Assembly: GCF_029784155.1 (NCBI RefSeq)
Contig: NC_073692.1
Location: forward strand, 236,672,503-236,736,502
Origin: Uranotaenia lowii
Taxonomy: Eukaryota; Arthropoda; Insecta; Diptera; Culicidae
DNA: 64,000 bases
Direction of reading: 5' to 3'
Every line of letters begins with the position of its first letter. Position 1 is the first letter of the stretch. Below, one piece after another: positions 11,190 through 22,156 of this stretch. A model generated the notes under the pieces. It saw only the letters and a list, made by a program, of their open reading frames with translations, was not told where the DNA came from and ran no database searches. The position numbers and the translations under genes were made by a program.

Positions 11190-13866
11190 CTTGCGAGCCC
11201 GTGACTACAAAAAACATAAGCAACGAGCAACGAACAACAAATTCCGGATGGAAATCGGCAAAGACCCACGCGACGAAAAGGGACTAGCGATTGGAAACTT
11301 GGAACATGGAACTGCCGATCTCTAAATTTTGTGGGCAGTACCCACGAAATCTCCGACGAATTGAGGAGCCGCAAATTCGACATCGTAGCGGTATGCTGGA
11401 AGGACTCCACGGTACGAACGTACCCAGATGGTCGTGCCATCTACCAGAGCTGCGGCAACACACACGAGCTTAGAACAGCTTTTATAATGATAGGAAAGAT
11501 GCAAAAGCGCGTGATCGGGTGGTGGCCGATCAACTCAAGAATGTGCCGGTTGAGAATCAAGGGCCGGTTCTTCAACATCAGCATCATCAACGTGCACAGC
11601 CCTCACATCGAAAGTACCGGTGACGACAAAGACGAATTTTACGCGCAGCTGGAGCGTGAATACGACCGTTGCCCAAAACATGATATCAAGACCGTCATCG
11701 GGGATTTTAATGCTCAGGTCGGCCAGGAGGAGGAATTCAAACCGACAATTGGAAGGTTCAGTGCGCACCAGCTGACCAACGAAAACGGCCTCAGACTTAT
11801 AGATTTCGCCGCCTCCAAACGAATGGCCGTACGTAGTACCTTTTTCCAGCACCGCCTCCTACACAAGTACACCTGGAGATCACCGTACCAAACGCAATCA
11901 CAGATCGACCACGTTTTGATCGACAGCCGTCACTTCTCGGCATCATCGACGTCAGTTCCTGTCGGAGCGCCAATATCAAGTCAGATCATTATCTGGTGAT
12001 GGTGAAGATGCGCTCAAAACTCTCCGTAGTGAACAACACACGAAACCGGCGACTGCCTCGGTTTAAAATCGCACGACTGAAGCAATCCGAGATCGCGGCA
12101 GACTACGCGCAATCGGTCGAAGCAGCGCTGCCGGCAAAGGGCGAGCTTGACGAAGCCCCTCTCGAGGACTGTTGGGATACCATCAAGACAGCCTTCAACA
12201 GTGCCGCGGAGAACGTCATCGGTTATGTGGAACGAACTCGACGGAACGACTGGTTCGACGAGGAGAGTAGGAGGGTGATGGTCAAAGAGAATGCCGCGCG
12301 AGCGGCAGTAGTACAAAGAGGCACCCGTCGAAATGTGGAAAATCACCGACAGCGGAAGAGGCAGCAAGTCCGAATTTTCCAGAAGAAAAAGCGCCGCCTG
12401 GAGGAGGAGGAGCTCGAGGAGCTGAAGCAGCTGCATCGTTCCCAAAAAACACGAAAGTTCTATCAGAAACTGAACGCATCCTGCAAAGGCTTCGTGCCGC
12501 AAGCTGAAATGTGCCTACACAGTTACCGGAGGAGTGGAAGGAGGGGGTAATATGCCCCATCTACAAGAAGGGCGACAAATTGGACTGTGAGAACTACCGA
12601 GCGATCACTGTCCTCAACGCCGCCTACAAAGTGTTGTCCCGAATCCTACTCCGCCGCCTAACGCCACAAGCAAACAGATTCGTGGGAAGTCATCAGGCCG
12701 GCTTCATGGAGGGACGGTCAACGACTGACCAGATATTTACATTACGGCAAATCCTCCAAAAATGCTGGGAACACCAAGTCCCTACGCACCATCTATTCAT
12801 CGACTTCAAAGCCGCATACGACACGATCGACCGTAACGAGCTATGGAAAATCATGGACGAGAACGGCTTTTCCGGGAAGCTGATCAGACTGATCAAGGCG
12901 ACGATGGATGGAACGCAGTGCTGTGTGCGGATCTCGGGTGAATTGTCGAGTTCATTCGAATATATCATTCGAATCGAGGGGGCTTCGACAAGGTGATGGT
13001 CTATCCTGCATGATGTTCAACGTGGCGCTAGAAGGTGTTATTCGACGAGCGGTGGGCGAAATGCGGGGCACGATTTTCAACAGATCCAGTCAACTTATCT
13101 GCTTTGCCGATGACATTGATATAGTCGGCAGATCATCTGCGGCGGTGTAAGAGATCTACCGCAAACTGAAACGCGAAGCAGGAAGGATTGGGTTGATGAT
13201 TAATACGTCCAAGACGAAGTACATGCTGGCCTGCGGATCCGAGACCGACCGAACCCGCTTGTCCAGTAATAACAAGGTCACGATCGACGGCGACGAGCTG
13301 GAGATAGTCGAAGACTTTGTCTATCTCGGCTCACTGGTGACCGCAGACAATGACACCAGCCGTGAGATACGGAGGCGAATTATCAGTGGAAGTCGTGCCA
13401 TCTATGGACTCCACAAGCAACTGCGGTCGAGAAGACTTAGCCCTCGCACGAAGTGTAACCTGTATATGACGCTCATTAGACTGGTTCTTCTCTACGGGCA
13501 CGAGACATGGATACTGCTCGAGGAGGACCTGCGTACACTCGAAGTATTCGAGCGACGAGTGCTAAGAACCATCTTTGGCGGCGTACAGGAGAACGGAGTG
13601 TGGAGACGAAGGATGAACCACAAACCGAACCCAGTATCCAGAAGGTGGTGAAGGCCTGCCTTCACATGCCGCTGGGCGGGACATGTTGCGAGAATGCCGG
13701 ACGACTGTCCTGCAAAACAGGTGTTGGCTACGAATCCGGTAGGAACAAGACGAGCGGGGGCGCAACGAGCGAGGTGGTTAGACCAAGTGGAGCGTGATCT
13801 GGTGAACGTGGGGTGCCCGAGAAATTGGAGAACGGTTGCCATGGACCGAGTGAATTTTAGGAATTA
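11190..13866 (+). pseudogene. Broken RTE-like non-LTR retrotransposon (AP endonuclease plus reverse transcriptase)
   Basis: The + strand carries successive fragments of one polyprotein. An apurinic-type endonuclease comes first (GDFNAQVG near 11700, IDHVLID near 11906, SDHYLV near 11985). A linker and a reverse transcriptase follow (EEWKEGVICPIYKKGD near 12527, FIDFKAAYD near 12797, GLRQGD near 12980, FADD at 13103-13114, YLGSLV near 13324, GHETW near 13498). Breaks are a stop near 11323, a frameshift near 11940, a shift at about 12510 where endonuclease linker jumps straight to LPEEW, a 13-bp-scale duplication around 12955-12975, a stop at 13148-13150, and a shift near 13610. The end reads NWRTVAMDRVNF then stops. 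The element would normally copy its RNA into DNA at a nicked target. This copy cannot make an intact enzyme. Clade assignment to RTE is by motif resemblance only. Confidence 0.9.
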
Positions 13867-15733
13867 CTAGCTGATTTTATCCGGCCTTGCTCGGGTTCAT
13901 TTAAAATATTAATCAAAATCAGTCGTTGACTTCTAGAAATTATAGAAGCTTCGTATTCATAATCATAAAAAGTTTGACCCATGTTTGGTCAAGTTAACTT
14001 TGTAAATTATGTAAATCTTTTTAAAGCTTTGATTGAGATTATTAACTGCGTTTATCGTTTGCATAATATTGAAAAACTCATAGTTATGAAGTGACAATTT
14101 CCTATGTATGCTTATTCATCCTATCACGAAAAACATGTTAACCCACCCTTTTTTATGGAGATTTAATAGATTTGGCCGTATTTTTTATCTTCCAATATTA
14201 AAACTGTTATTTTTTATCTTTCCCCTTTCCCATCTAATGAAAATCTCTTCTGGAGTTTATACTACATTTCAAGATAGATGATCTCCCCGTACAATAGTAT
14301 ATTCACGTTTGATTTACTTAGAAATTTCTAAATAGACTTCTGAACCTTGTTGAAGACTCACTTTGAATGTCTCGAATTGTATGTGATACTGTTTTATGAT
14401 ACTTTTTCCTGAATGTTGAAAGATCCACTAAAAGTTTTTTGAAATTATCAAACACAAATCGTCTAGGAACCAAAATCGTTCATTTTATAACTTTCAAAGG
14501 TGATGGGAAATATTAGAGAAACATGAGATATCAAAGAAAGTAAGAACATAAGCCGTAAATATAATAAATTTCTCGAAAAACATTCAACGGCTCACCGTAA
14601 AGAACTTGAACTCGCAATTTCCGCTTGTCCGCACTTCATGTTTCTCTAATACTTCCCATTACCTTTGAAAATGTGATCATGTTCAGGTATGAAGATGTAC
14701 CAAGACAAATTCAAAACATAAGATTTCATTTTATAATGGTATGAAAAATCTGAGATCTATTTCAATTTGCCTATTCTTGGACACAATTATCCCATTCATT
14801 ATTGAAAAGACTTGAAGAGTTGACAATTTAACATCTCTTACGTATCATTCGATTTAGGTTTTTTTTTAATGAATTTTTACCAATAAAATTGAATGGTATA
14901 AATCTAAAACCTCAGATTTTATTACATAAAGTTTCATGCGTTGGATTTGTTTTTTTTTTAGATAATGCATGTACAATTTTTTACTCCCCCATTTACATTC
15001 CTTGACGGCTATCAAAGCTATGAATTCGCAGCCTTCAGCTTATAACTCTGAATTCGAAAACTTTTTCTTTCTCTATGAGGATTTCCAATAATATGAAAAT
15101 GGTTGGTTTTTAGAAGCTGAAATTTATAAAAAACGGTCATTAGTTTTCAGCATTCCGTTCAAATAGCTATTCAGCAGAAGAAGTCAATTCATTATGAAGA
15201 TGAATCATTGCATTTACATTACATACTGCGTATTCTTGTAGACTCTCAATACCCTCCAGGAGCAGTAAGCACCACTTTGAAAACCACTGTTTTCATCAAT
15301 ATATTCGTAACATGCGAGTGGTATTTTTTCATCCATAATGTAGGCTCATTATTTCATCCAAGAACCACGTGCTTGTGACCCGTGCTACGAACAGTAGAAA
15401 GAAAAAAGCCCGCCCAAAATTTCGCAATGAATTTTTCTATCATCAGCAGGCTTTGATTAGCTATCCAGTACACGTGAACTCTGGATGGTCGTTTGCGTTT
15501 CTAATGCCCATCCCTTGGTGATGGTGAAAACAAACCCGCCAAGGGAAACGAAAATCGGTTGGCAAAATGGGTGCCATGACTTTTGGTTCGTGTGAAAAAA
15601 AAACGAAAGTTGCATGGGAGGGTCCCTTTTCTCAGGTGGGAGGGGCTCAAAACTATTACTAAAACCTTACCATGGTCCAAACACCTAACTGTGCCAAATT
15701 TCAGGCTGATCGGTTTAGCGGTGTGGATTTGTA
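13867..15733. other. Unassigned AT-rich DNA
   Basis: No gene is supported. The sequence is dominated by A/T runs with stops in all frames. The last 150 bp (about 15583-15733) is GC-richer and immediately precedes a mariner insertion; it does not resemble the missing half of that transposase. Confidence 0.5.
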
Positions 15734-15735
15734 TA

Positions 15736-16113
15736 AAGTCTGCTTCATTTAATATTGGAACAAATTCTTTTGCTCATTGTGGCGCTCCTAGTGGACGGAT
15801 TTGGAAACTTTTTTCACCCACGTGTCGGGAAATTCATTACCTTTCACCATGTATTTATGTCATAACACCAAACGATAGCATTTTGTAAACAACCGCCATG
15901 GAAGCCGAACGGAGAGATCAAATTGTGCACAGTTTTCTTACGAGTACGAGTACGAGAATTTCTTCGAAACAGCAATGAATAATTTTTTTAATTTTTTTTT
16001 ATGAAAGAGTAAAGAAAATGCTACATTTGTATGCAAAACAAATTATGAATTCGTTAATAAATGACTGAAATACACGCAATTGTTTGTGTTCCAATATTAA
16101 ATGAAGCAGACTT
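15736..16113 (+). mobile_element. Internally deleted Tc1/mariner copy, + orientation
   Basis: The copy begins with the terminal repeat aagtctgcttcatttaatat directly after TA (15734-15735) and ends with its reverse complement before TA (16114-16115). It keeps the 5' leader and the first codons of the transposase (ATG 15898; residues MEAERRDQIVHSFL), then jumps to the 3' non-coding end near 15950. At about 378 bp it is far shorter than a typical 1.2-1.3-kb mariner and is non-autonomous, able to move only with enzyme from elsewhere. It abuts a second copy of the same family in opposite orientation. Confidence 0.85.
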
Positions 16114-16699
16114 TACATCCGTCGAACTTGTTCAGCACTTGGTCGTACAGCTTTCGAGCACGGATTCTGGCCACATTGTTCTGCTTCAGCGTCCGATTTG
16201 GCTGTTTGCTGGCTCGGAATGACCTTATTCCTTCCCGGAGACGAATTCGTCGCACCGTACTGTGAGCGGCCTGGAACTTATTGGCCAAATCGCGGTCTGA
16301 AAGATTGGGATTCCTCTTGACGGCCTTGATGACTTTCCCACGCAGTTTCCGGTCGACAGTTCCACTCCGACGCTTCGAATGCGGCTTCCGAGCCGTCGTC
16401 AATGTTTCCTTGTACTGCTTGATAACACGCCATACGGTATTTCTGGGCATTTTAAGCTGTTTAGCTAGCTTCGATGCCGACAACAATGGATTTTCAAGAA
16501 AACTGTGCACAATTTGATCTCTCCGTTCGGCTTCCATGGCGGTTGTTTACAAAATGCTATCGTTTGGTGTTATGACATAAATACATGGTGAAAGGTAATG
16601 AATTTCCCGACACGTGGGTGAAAAAAGTTTCCAAATCCGTCCACTAGGAGCGCCACAATGAGCAAAAGAATTTGTTCCAATATTAAATGAAGCAGACTT
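16097..16699 (-). pseudogene. 3'-truncated Tc1/mariner transposase copy, - orientation
   Basis: The element end with TIR lies at 16699 next to TA (16700-16701), and translation starts at 16537. The open frame of 146 codons covers the DNA-binding half: a first helix-turn-helix (SASKLAKQLKMPRNTVWRVI, about residues 20-39), a basic linker, and a second one (LSDRDLANKFQAAHSTVRRI, about 78-97), followed by RAKKLYDQ-like sequence. It stops at KFDGC, just before where the first catalytic Asp (MDDE) should be. The last few codons read into the terminal repeat of the neighbouring deleted copy. No catalytic domain remains, so at best it could encode a DNA-binding peptide that recognises the family TIRs. 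Confidence 0.88.
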
Positions 16700-16707
16700 T
16701 ATTTTTT

Positions 16708-18005
16708 CACCATGGGTGCACGGAATCAACTTATTATCGCATAGTTGACGAATGCGTGTATGTCATAAAATGAATATTTTAAATAATTATCAAAAAATTA
16801 AAACACATTATCAATTTAATTATTAAATCATGTTAGATGACTATGGGTATTGACCATGGGTGCACGGTTTCATTTCAATTTTGTTTTAGTAGATATTTTC
16901 TAGCATCCACCGCTCTGAAATTTTTCAAAACGTTGCCTATAAATTATGCCTGATATTGTAGGTTTTGAAGCAAACTTTTTCTATAAGTAGAACAATTCAC
17001 CATGGAAGCACGGATTCACCGCCATTCATCCAAAATCTTTTTTTTGCATGCTAAAGGTAAAGAATAAAGACTTTTATAGATTCAAATGAAAAATTGTGTT
17101 AAATACATGGTTTTTCACTATGGGTGCACAGATTCACTGCGTTTGAATCGAATATTGGACTTTTTGCAAATTTTTAAAAAAGCATTTTTATAAATCTTAA
17201 CTAAACCAAAATCGAAACCATGTCTTTCATGTTGAGACATAATGATTTAAATAACGATTTTTATTTTAAGTAACGTTTTTTCATTCCTGGAAAAAAATAT
17301 TTTAATCATATCTCGAAAAAATAAATTTATCTATTTATTATTTAAAAACAGGTTTTTGCAATCGTATATTTATCTGATAAGATCTGATCAATATCCAAGA
17401 AATTGGAAAACGGTTACCATAGATCGAGTGAATTTTAGCAATTATATGCATCAAGTTATGTCGTGCGACGGAAAACAGTGAAAATAAAAATAATGAATCA
17501 ACATTGATTTGGTTTTCCTTAAAAGTTTTTTGATTGATCAATATTGCATTTCAAATACCTATCATATCTAACTCAAAAATATTTTGTGTTCTGAAGCAAG
17601 TTGAAAACTATTATACTATCTATATAATTTTCAACGGCGAATTTCCAGCCAATCCGTGCACCCATGTTGAAATATCTTAGCGCCGATGTGGTCTATCAGA
17701 TAGGCTGGCGCGAGTCTGGTCTAGGTATATCAGGCGTACTGGGTTTGATTCGCGGTAGCGGTACCCCATAAGTTGCCAACAGGTAAGATTTGTTTCCTCT
17801 TATAATAAGAATGTTCAATCCGTTGCCAGCTGGCCATGTATATACACGGGTGCCGGAATACCTGTAAGTGAACTTCCATTGGAAATTTGTCGAACCTAAT
17901 AATCTAAGATAGCATGTGAATACATACTTGGGCAGAAACTGCGGTGAATCCGTGCACCCATGGTTGATAACCAACATATAAAAAATATTCCGTGCACCTA
18001 TGTTG
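16708..18005. repeat. Array of CCATGGGTGCACGGATTCA motifs that reverses orientation
   Basis: Copies in one orientation start near 16708, 16852, 16998 and 17116 (spacings 144, 146 and 118 bp). Copies in the opposite orientation lie near 17651, 17941 and 17989. Several extend to a longer shared word ending gattcaccgc or gattcactgc. Between motifs the sequence is AT-rich and not obviously conserved. The arrangement resembles subterminal repeats of a DNA transposon or a foldback, but no end repeats or coding region could be defined. The left edge touches the mariner TIR at 16699. Confidence 0.7.
17395..17490 (+). pseudogene. 3' end fragment of the RTE-like element family
   Basis: The sequence translates to NWKTVTIDRVNFSNYMHQVM and continues a few residues to a stop at about 17481. 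It closely matches the C-terminal tail of the element at 11190-13866 (NWRTVAMDRVNF). The A-rich, ATAATG-containing sequence just after the stop is what remains of a 3' end. This is a severely 5'-truncated copy of about 95 bp, sitting inside the motif array. Confidence 0.7.
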
Positions 18006-18404
18006 AAATATCATTTAAATTATTCAGTTTCATAGATGGTGTCTTCAAATTTGAATAAATGAGCACACAGTTCATAATTATTTTACTCATTCTTGTTTAG
18101 TATAAAACATATTTATCACCTAAAACTACTCGATTTCTCGAATGGACATGTATTAAATCTAACATAACTTTTACAAATCTTGATGAAATTTCGCCAAATA
18201 AAGTGCTTGAAGCGCCATACAGCGGTCAATCCGAGAACTTTTTCTACAAATTTTCATGACTTCGCATCGAAAATCAATAATTTCATAACGAATGACACAA
18301 TTCTACCCACCATAAATCAACTAGCGCTCATTGTCTTGAGTGTAGATTGCAAATGAAACCAAAAGCAAGCGAAAAAAAATTATCTTGTTTGAGTTATAGA
18401 GTTG

Positions 18405-18640
18405 TGAATTTTACCAGTCATTTTGACTGGTCACGGTCCGAGTGTCCATGGCGAATTTTTTCTCGCTGATTAAAAGAGCTGGTGAAATAAAAAATACACA
18501 GTTTTGTAAAAATTCAAAATTCACGAAAAGTCGTATTTTTTGCGAATTTTTAGAGCGTAGTGTTTAAAAGATATTCAACAAACAAAGTGTCCAACCAGTC
18601 ATTTTGACTGGTGCGGTCTTTCTAGTGTTAATATTTAGAT
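18405..18640. repeat. Twin-hairpin repeat (ACCAGTCA-TTT-TGACTGGT)
   Basis: The 19-bp palindrome accagtcattttgactggt occurs at 18413-18431 and again at 18594-18612. Each is followed by a different short tail (cacggtcc, gcggtctttctag). The second tail runs into TTAA at 18628-18631. TTAA next to a CACTAG-type end recalls piggyBac-type elements, but the other end is not visible, so this remains a suggestion. Confidence 0.5.
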
Positions 18641-19100
18641 TCGCAGATTGAAGTTTCATCAAAGGGTATTGAAATAAATTGTTATGGAAACTGGTTTGGA
18701 AAAGTTTTGATTTCTTTTCTAATTATGTTTTTTTTTTCAAAAAGCTCTGATTTAATTCAATGAGATCCAAGTGAAGGAGAAGGGGTAGTGTGCAGCACCT
18801 CTCCACCCTCTCACTCTTTCAAAATGATCGTTTCTACACTAGATATTAATGTTCTAATTATTGATCAATTTTTGAAATTTTTTCAAATCCAAATATGCAT
18901 GAATACCAAATATGCACCAAAAAGATCGACAATGATACTGGAAGCATGCAATATGGTAAACGTCAAACGTTATTTTGTCTGATTCTTATACAAGTTTATT
19001 ACTCAGTCTAAAAAAATTTATAGTTTAAGCACGTATTTGTAAAACAAAAGGATAATTTGTTTATATTTCCTGATGTAAGCTAAATACCGAACCTTACACA
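18641..19100. other. Unassigned AT-rich DNA
   Basis: No gene, repeat pair or RNA is recognisable. A single 64-codon open frame (18788-18982) has no motif and is of a length expected by chance. Confidence 0.5.
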
Positions 19101-20300
19101 TGACTTTTCCAACGTTCTAGAACATTCTGAGAGGCGTGAAAAATTCGCTCTCATTCTCTACCTCGCACGCTCTTTCTCACTTCCGTACCTTCCTACGCCA
19201 GACGAATCCAATCATCATCACGAACACGTAGGACCTACAATACGGAATGAAAACTTCCGGCCGCCCTGGCACTACCACTACACCGGCTTTTTTCAGGGGG
19301 CGGCAAAGTGGGTGGCGACCTTCCGGCGGCTTGGGATGGGGTAGAAAATTTCGGCTGTGCCAGACTGCGCCACACAAAAAGTCCTAGTCCTAAATGTGTA
19401 TCCGGCAGCAGAAGGAACGATTTTCATGTTAATACCTTCGCTACGTTTTGGTTCGTTCGTTCGTCAGTTTCAGGGTAGAATTTACTTAGAAGGATAGAAC
19501 CCTAGGCCTCGTTTGGGTGCTACGGGATCCAACGATGACGATGATGATGGTAGGTGGTGGGTGGCGGATGGTCTGTGGTGATGTGGAAGTGGGGAAGACT
19601 GACTGGGGGCGCCGCCGGATCCGAAATTGGAGCCGTACCAGACAGACCATCTCGTAAATAAAGGCGTTAAGGAGATGCTATATATATGAAGCGCAGTCGA
19701 AGTTATAATGTTTGCGTTCAGTTTTCGGAGGATCGAAACGAGGATGGGAGGAATTACGATTTTTTCCAAGTGGCATTGGACCGGGAAAGGACTGGGATCC
19801 GAATTTTCGGTGCTAGGTGCCTTGTGTCTGTACGGATCTAAAGGCCAAAGAGCACGGACCGAAATGCGTAAATACATAAAACTGAGACGACGAACGAAGA
19901 CGAAAACGGCCGGCATGCAGGGCCTGAAGTGTGAAGGAATTACATGATATCCCCAGGATTCGAGGGTGCTCTTTCAGGGCGAGGCATTTTGGGAATACGA
20001 AGAGAGAGGACCCAACCCAAACCGATGCCGGTGCCGGAAATTGTAGGCCGTCGTCGTCGTTTTCTGTTTTTCCCATTTTCTTTTTGTTTCCGTGTGTAGG
20101 CTGTTCCGAGAGCTGCTGCTGGTTTCAATCGAGAAATTTTGTGTACCCGCATCGAATGCGTATATCGACGTGGCATTTTGTTTTGCTTGGCTGGGTTTGT
20201 TGGGTGTAGTCCGTAAATTTATGGCGTATTTTTGGACGCCCAGTTTGTTTTACATGGGACTACTAATATCGAATGAGTAAGATATAGGAAAACATGCCCA
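19101..20300 (+). promoter_or_regulatory. GC-richer block with a possible TATA promoter
   Basis: The block stands out from the AT-rich flanks. TATATATA begins at 19679-19681 and an arthropod-type initiator word (ttcagttt) lies at 19717-19723. The spacing is near 38 bp, a little longer than the usual 30, so the match is imperfect. Overlapping open frames of 60-145 codons occur on both strands and oppose each other, a sign of composition and not of coding. I see no exon that would follow. It may be host regulatory DNA. Confidence 0.2.
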
Positions 20301-20925
20301 TGATGGAAGAAAATCTTTAACGGGAATCGTGCTCTAAGTCCATGCATCTCAATTAAGATCTCTTTTGTTTCGATGAATGTTTTGTAAAATTTTGTATGCG
20401 AACTGATCGTTTATAGACACATGGAGTCTGACAACTTCGAGGCTTTCAACTTATTCCGGTAAATGGTTACAGAAGGACGAAGTAGGACAAAGAATAATAG
20501 AAAATTTTCGTTATTTAAATTTCACATTATATATTATAATTAGGATTTTTTTGCAGCTTAAAACTACCTTAACATGGGATTACTACTGATGTGGTGGTGA
20601 ATCGGAATTAAAAAAAATGTATTCAACTCCAGCACAAATTATTTGAAATGCTAAAGTGGGACAGCTTCATTCTATGTAGAAAAACGTATTCAACATAGCG
20701 AAAATTATCTTTTTAGAGAGAATTGATGTGAATCCCTGAAATAAATAATAAATCTTGAAAAAATGGGATATTTTGATAAAAATAAAACAAGAATCTGGTT
20801 GTATTTAAAAAAAATCCTTAAAATGTGATTACTAGATTACTAGAATTGCGCCATCTTCGTCGTATTTCTATTAAGTAGAATTTCCTACAATCATATGGCT
20901 GATGTGTTTCCATAACATAGCATAA
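20301..20925. other. Unassigned AT-rich DNA
   Basis: No supported feature between the GC-richer block and the MITE at 20926. Frames are short and interrupted. Confidence 0.5.
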
Positions 20926-21230
20926 GAGCAAGTTCACTGGTGTTGGGAAAAAATGGTAGAAATTTTGACAAAAAAGAATGAAAATTTTACCATGCAAAAA
21001 TGTTTTCAAGATCTCTGGGTGTTGTATTTTTTTACAGTACTGTTTCTATTTCAGTCGTATGTGATAGAAATATTGCTGTTTTTGCATCACAGCATGCGAA
21101 AATACAACACGTGTTGTAAAAAAACTTGAAGGCGACAGATCTTGAAAATGTTTTTGCATGGCAAAATTTTCTAAATGTGCAAAAAGGGACGAAATTTCTA
21201 CCACTTTTTCCAACACCAGTGAACTTGCTC
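20926..21230 (+). mobile_element. 305-bp MITE with TAA target duplication, copy 1
   Basis: The ends are gagcaagttcactggtgttg and its reverse complement, and homology between the ends continues inward for about 45 bp. TAA flanks both sides (20923-20925 and 21231-21233). The interior has a palindromic middle (gcatcacagcatgcgaaaatac region) and no coding capacity. A second copy lies at 44347-44647 in the opposite orientation. TWA-type 3-bp duplications are characteristic of PIF/Harbinger elements, so a transposase of that superfamily is the likely mobiliser. Confidence 0.9.
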
Positions 21231-22156
21231 TAACATGGGGTGACTGCATGCATTTTAATTGATAAAAGACATAATGAGTGAAACATGAAACAATATCACT
21301 GAAACGAAGTAATTCTCATCTGCGGTGCAGTTTTCTCGTATTTTTCAATCAATTCTTTTTGATGGAAGATACAGTTGCGTTAAAAAAAGAATGAAACTGC
21401 GTTGCGCAGCCTCTTCCAACTGTCAACAAGCTGTCATTTCTCTCACGGTTGACATTTTTTTAATAAAATTTTCACACAGTTGAAACCAACAATCCAACTA
21501 ACGTTTGACCAAATTTAAAGTCTTAGCAATGACTGGAAACAAAGAAACAGCTATTCCCGTAAAAAAGAGAAATTCGGAATTGCTTCACAACAGGCGATTT
21601 TATTCTTTTTTGGACGGATGTTTGTATTGAAATCCTTGTAATCAGAAAATGTTTCAACAGAGTTAAAATAAGAAGAACAGGGTTTACCTGCACTGATAAA
21701 CAAATTTGATACACAATTAAAGCGAGTATTATATCCGTTTTTTCGCTTAAATACCAGTTATGTTGAAAAAAAAAATCTATTTCCAAACGAAGCAGGAATG
21801 AAATTTCTATCATATGACATCACTTTTTGTAATAAACTGTTGTTTTGTAAGAGAAAAATCAAGAAAACATTCATAACCATGTTTTCCATACAATCATCCG
21901 CAAAAAAAAAGAATTAAATCGGCTGTTGGACAATAATGAACTTCATTTTCAAACCGGCACCATTTTTGATCGCGTTAATCGATTTTGACGAAATTTTGCC
22001 GAGTGCTAGATCAAACATTTTGACATCTTTGGACCAAATTTCAAGATTTATCCGAAGAATATCAGAATTGAAAATTCATAAAGGTGGAGAGAAAAGTTTA
22101 GAATTTAGAGATGTTGAAAAGAGCAAAAGAGCAACCCCGTGACATCTCATTATTTA
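21231..22156. other. Unassigned AT-rich DNA
   Basis: No supported gene. An open frame of 96 codons on the - strand (21523-21813) and one of 68 on the + strand lack motifs and look like chance frames. Confidence 0.5.
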
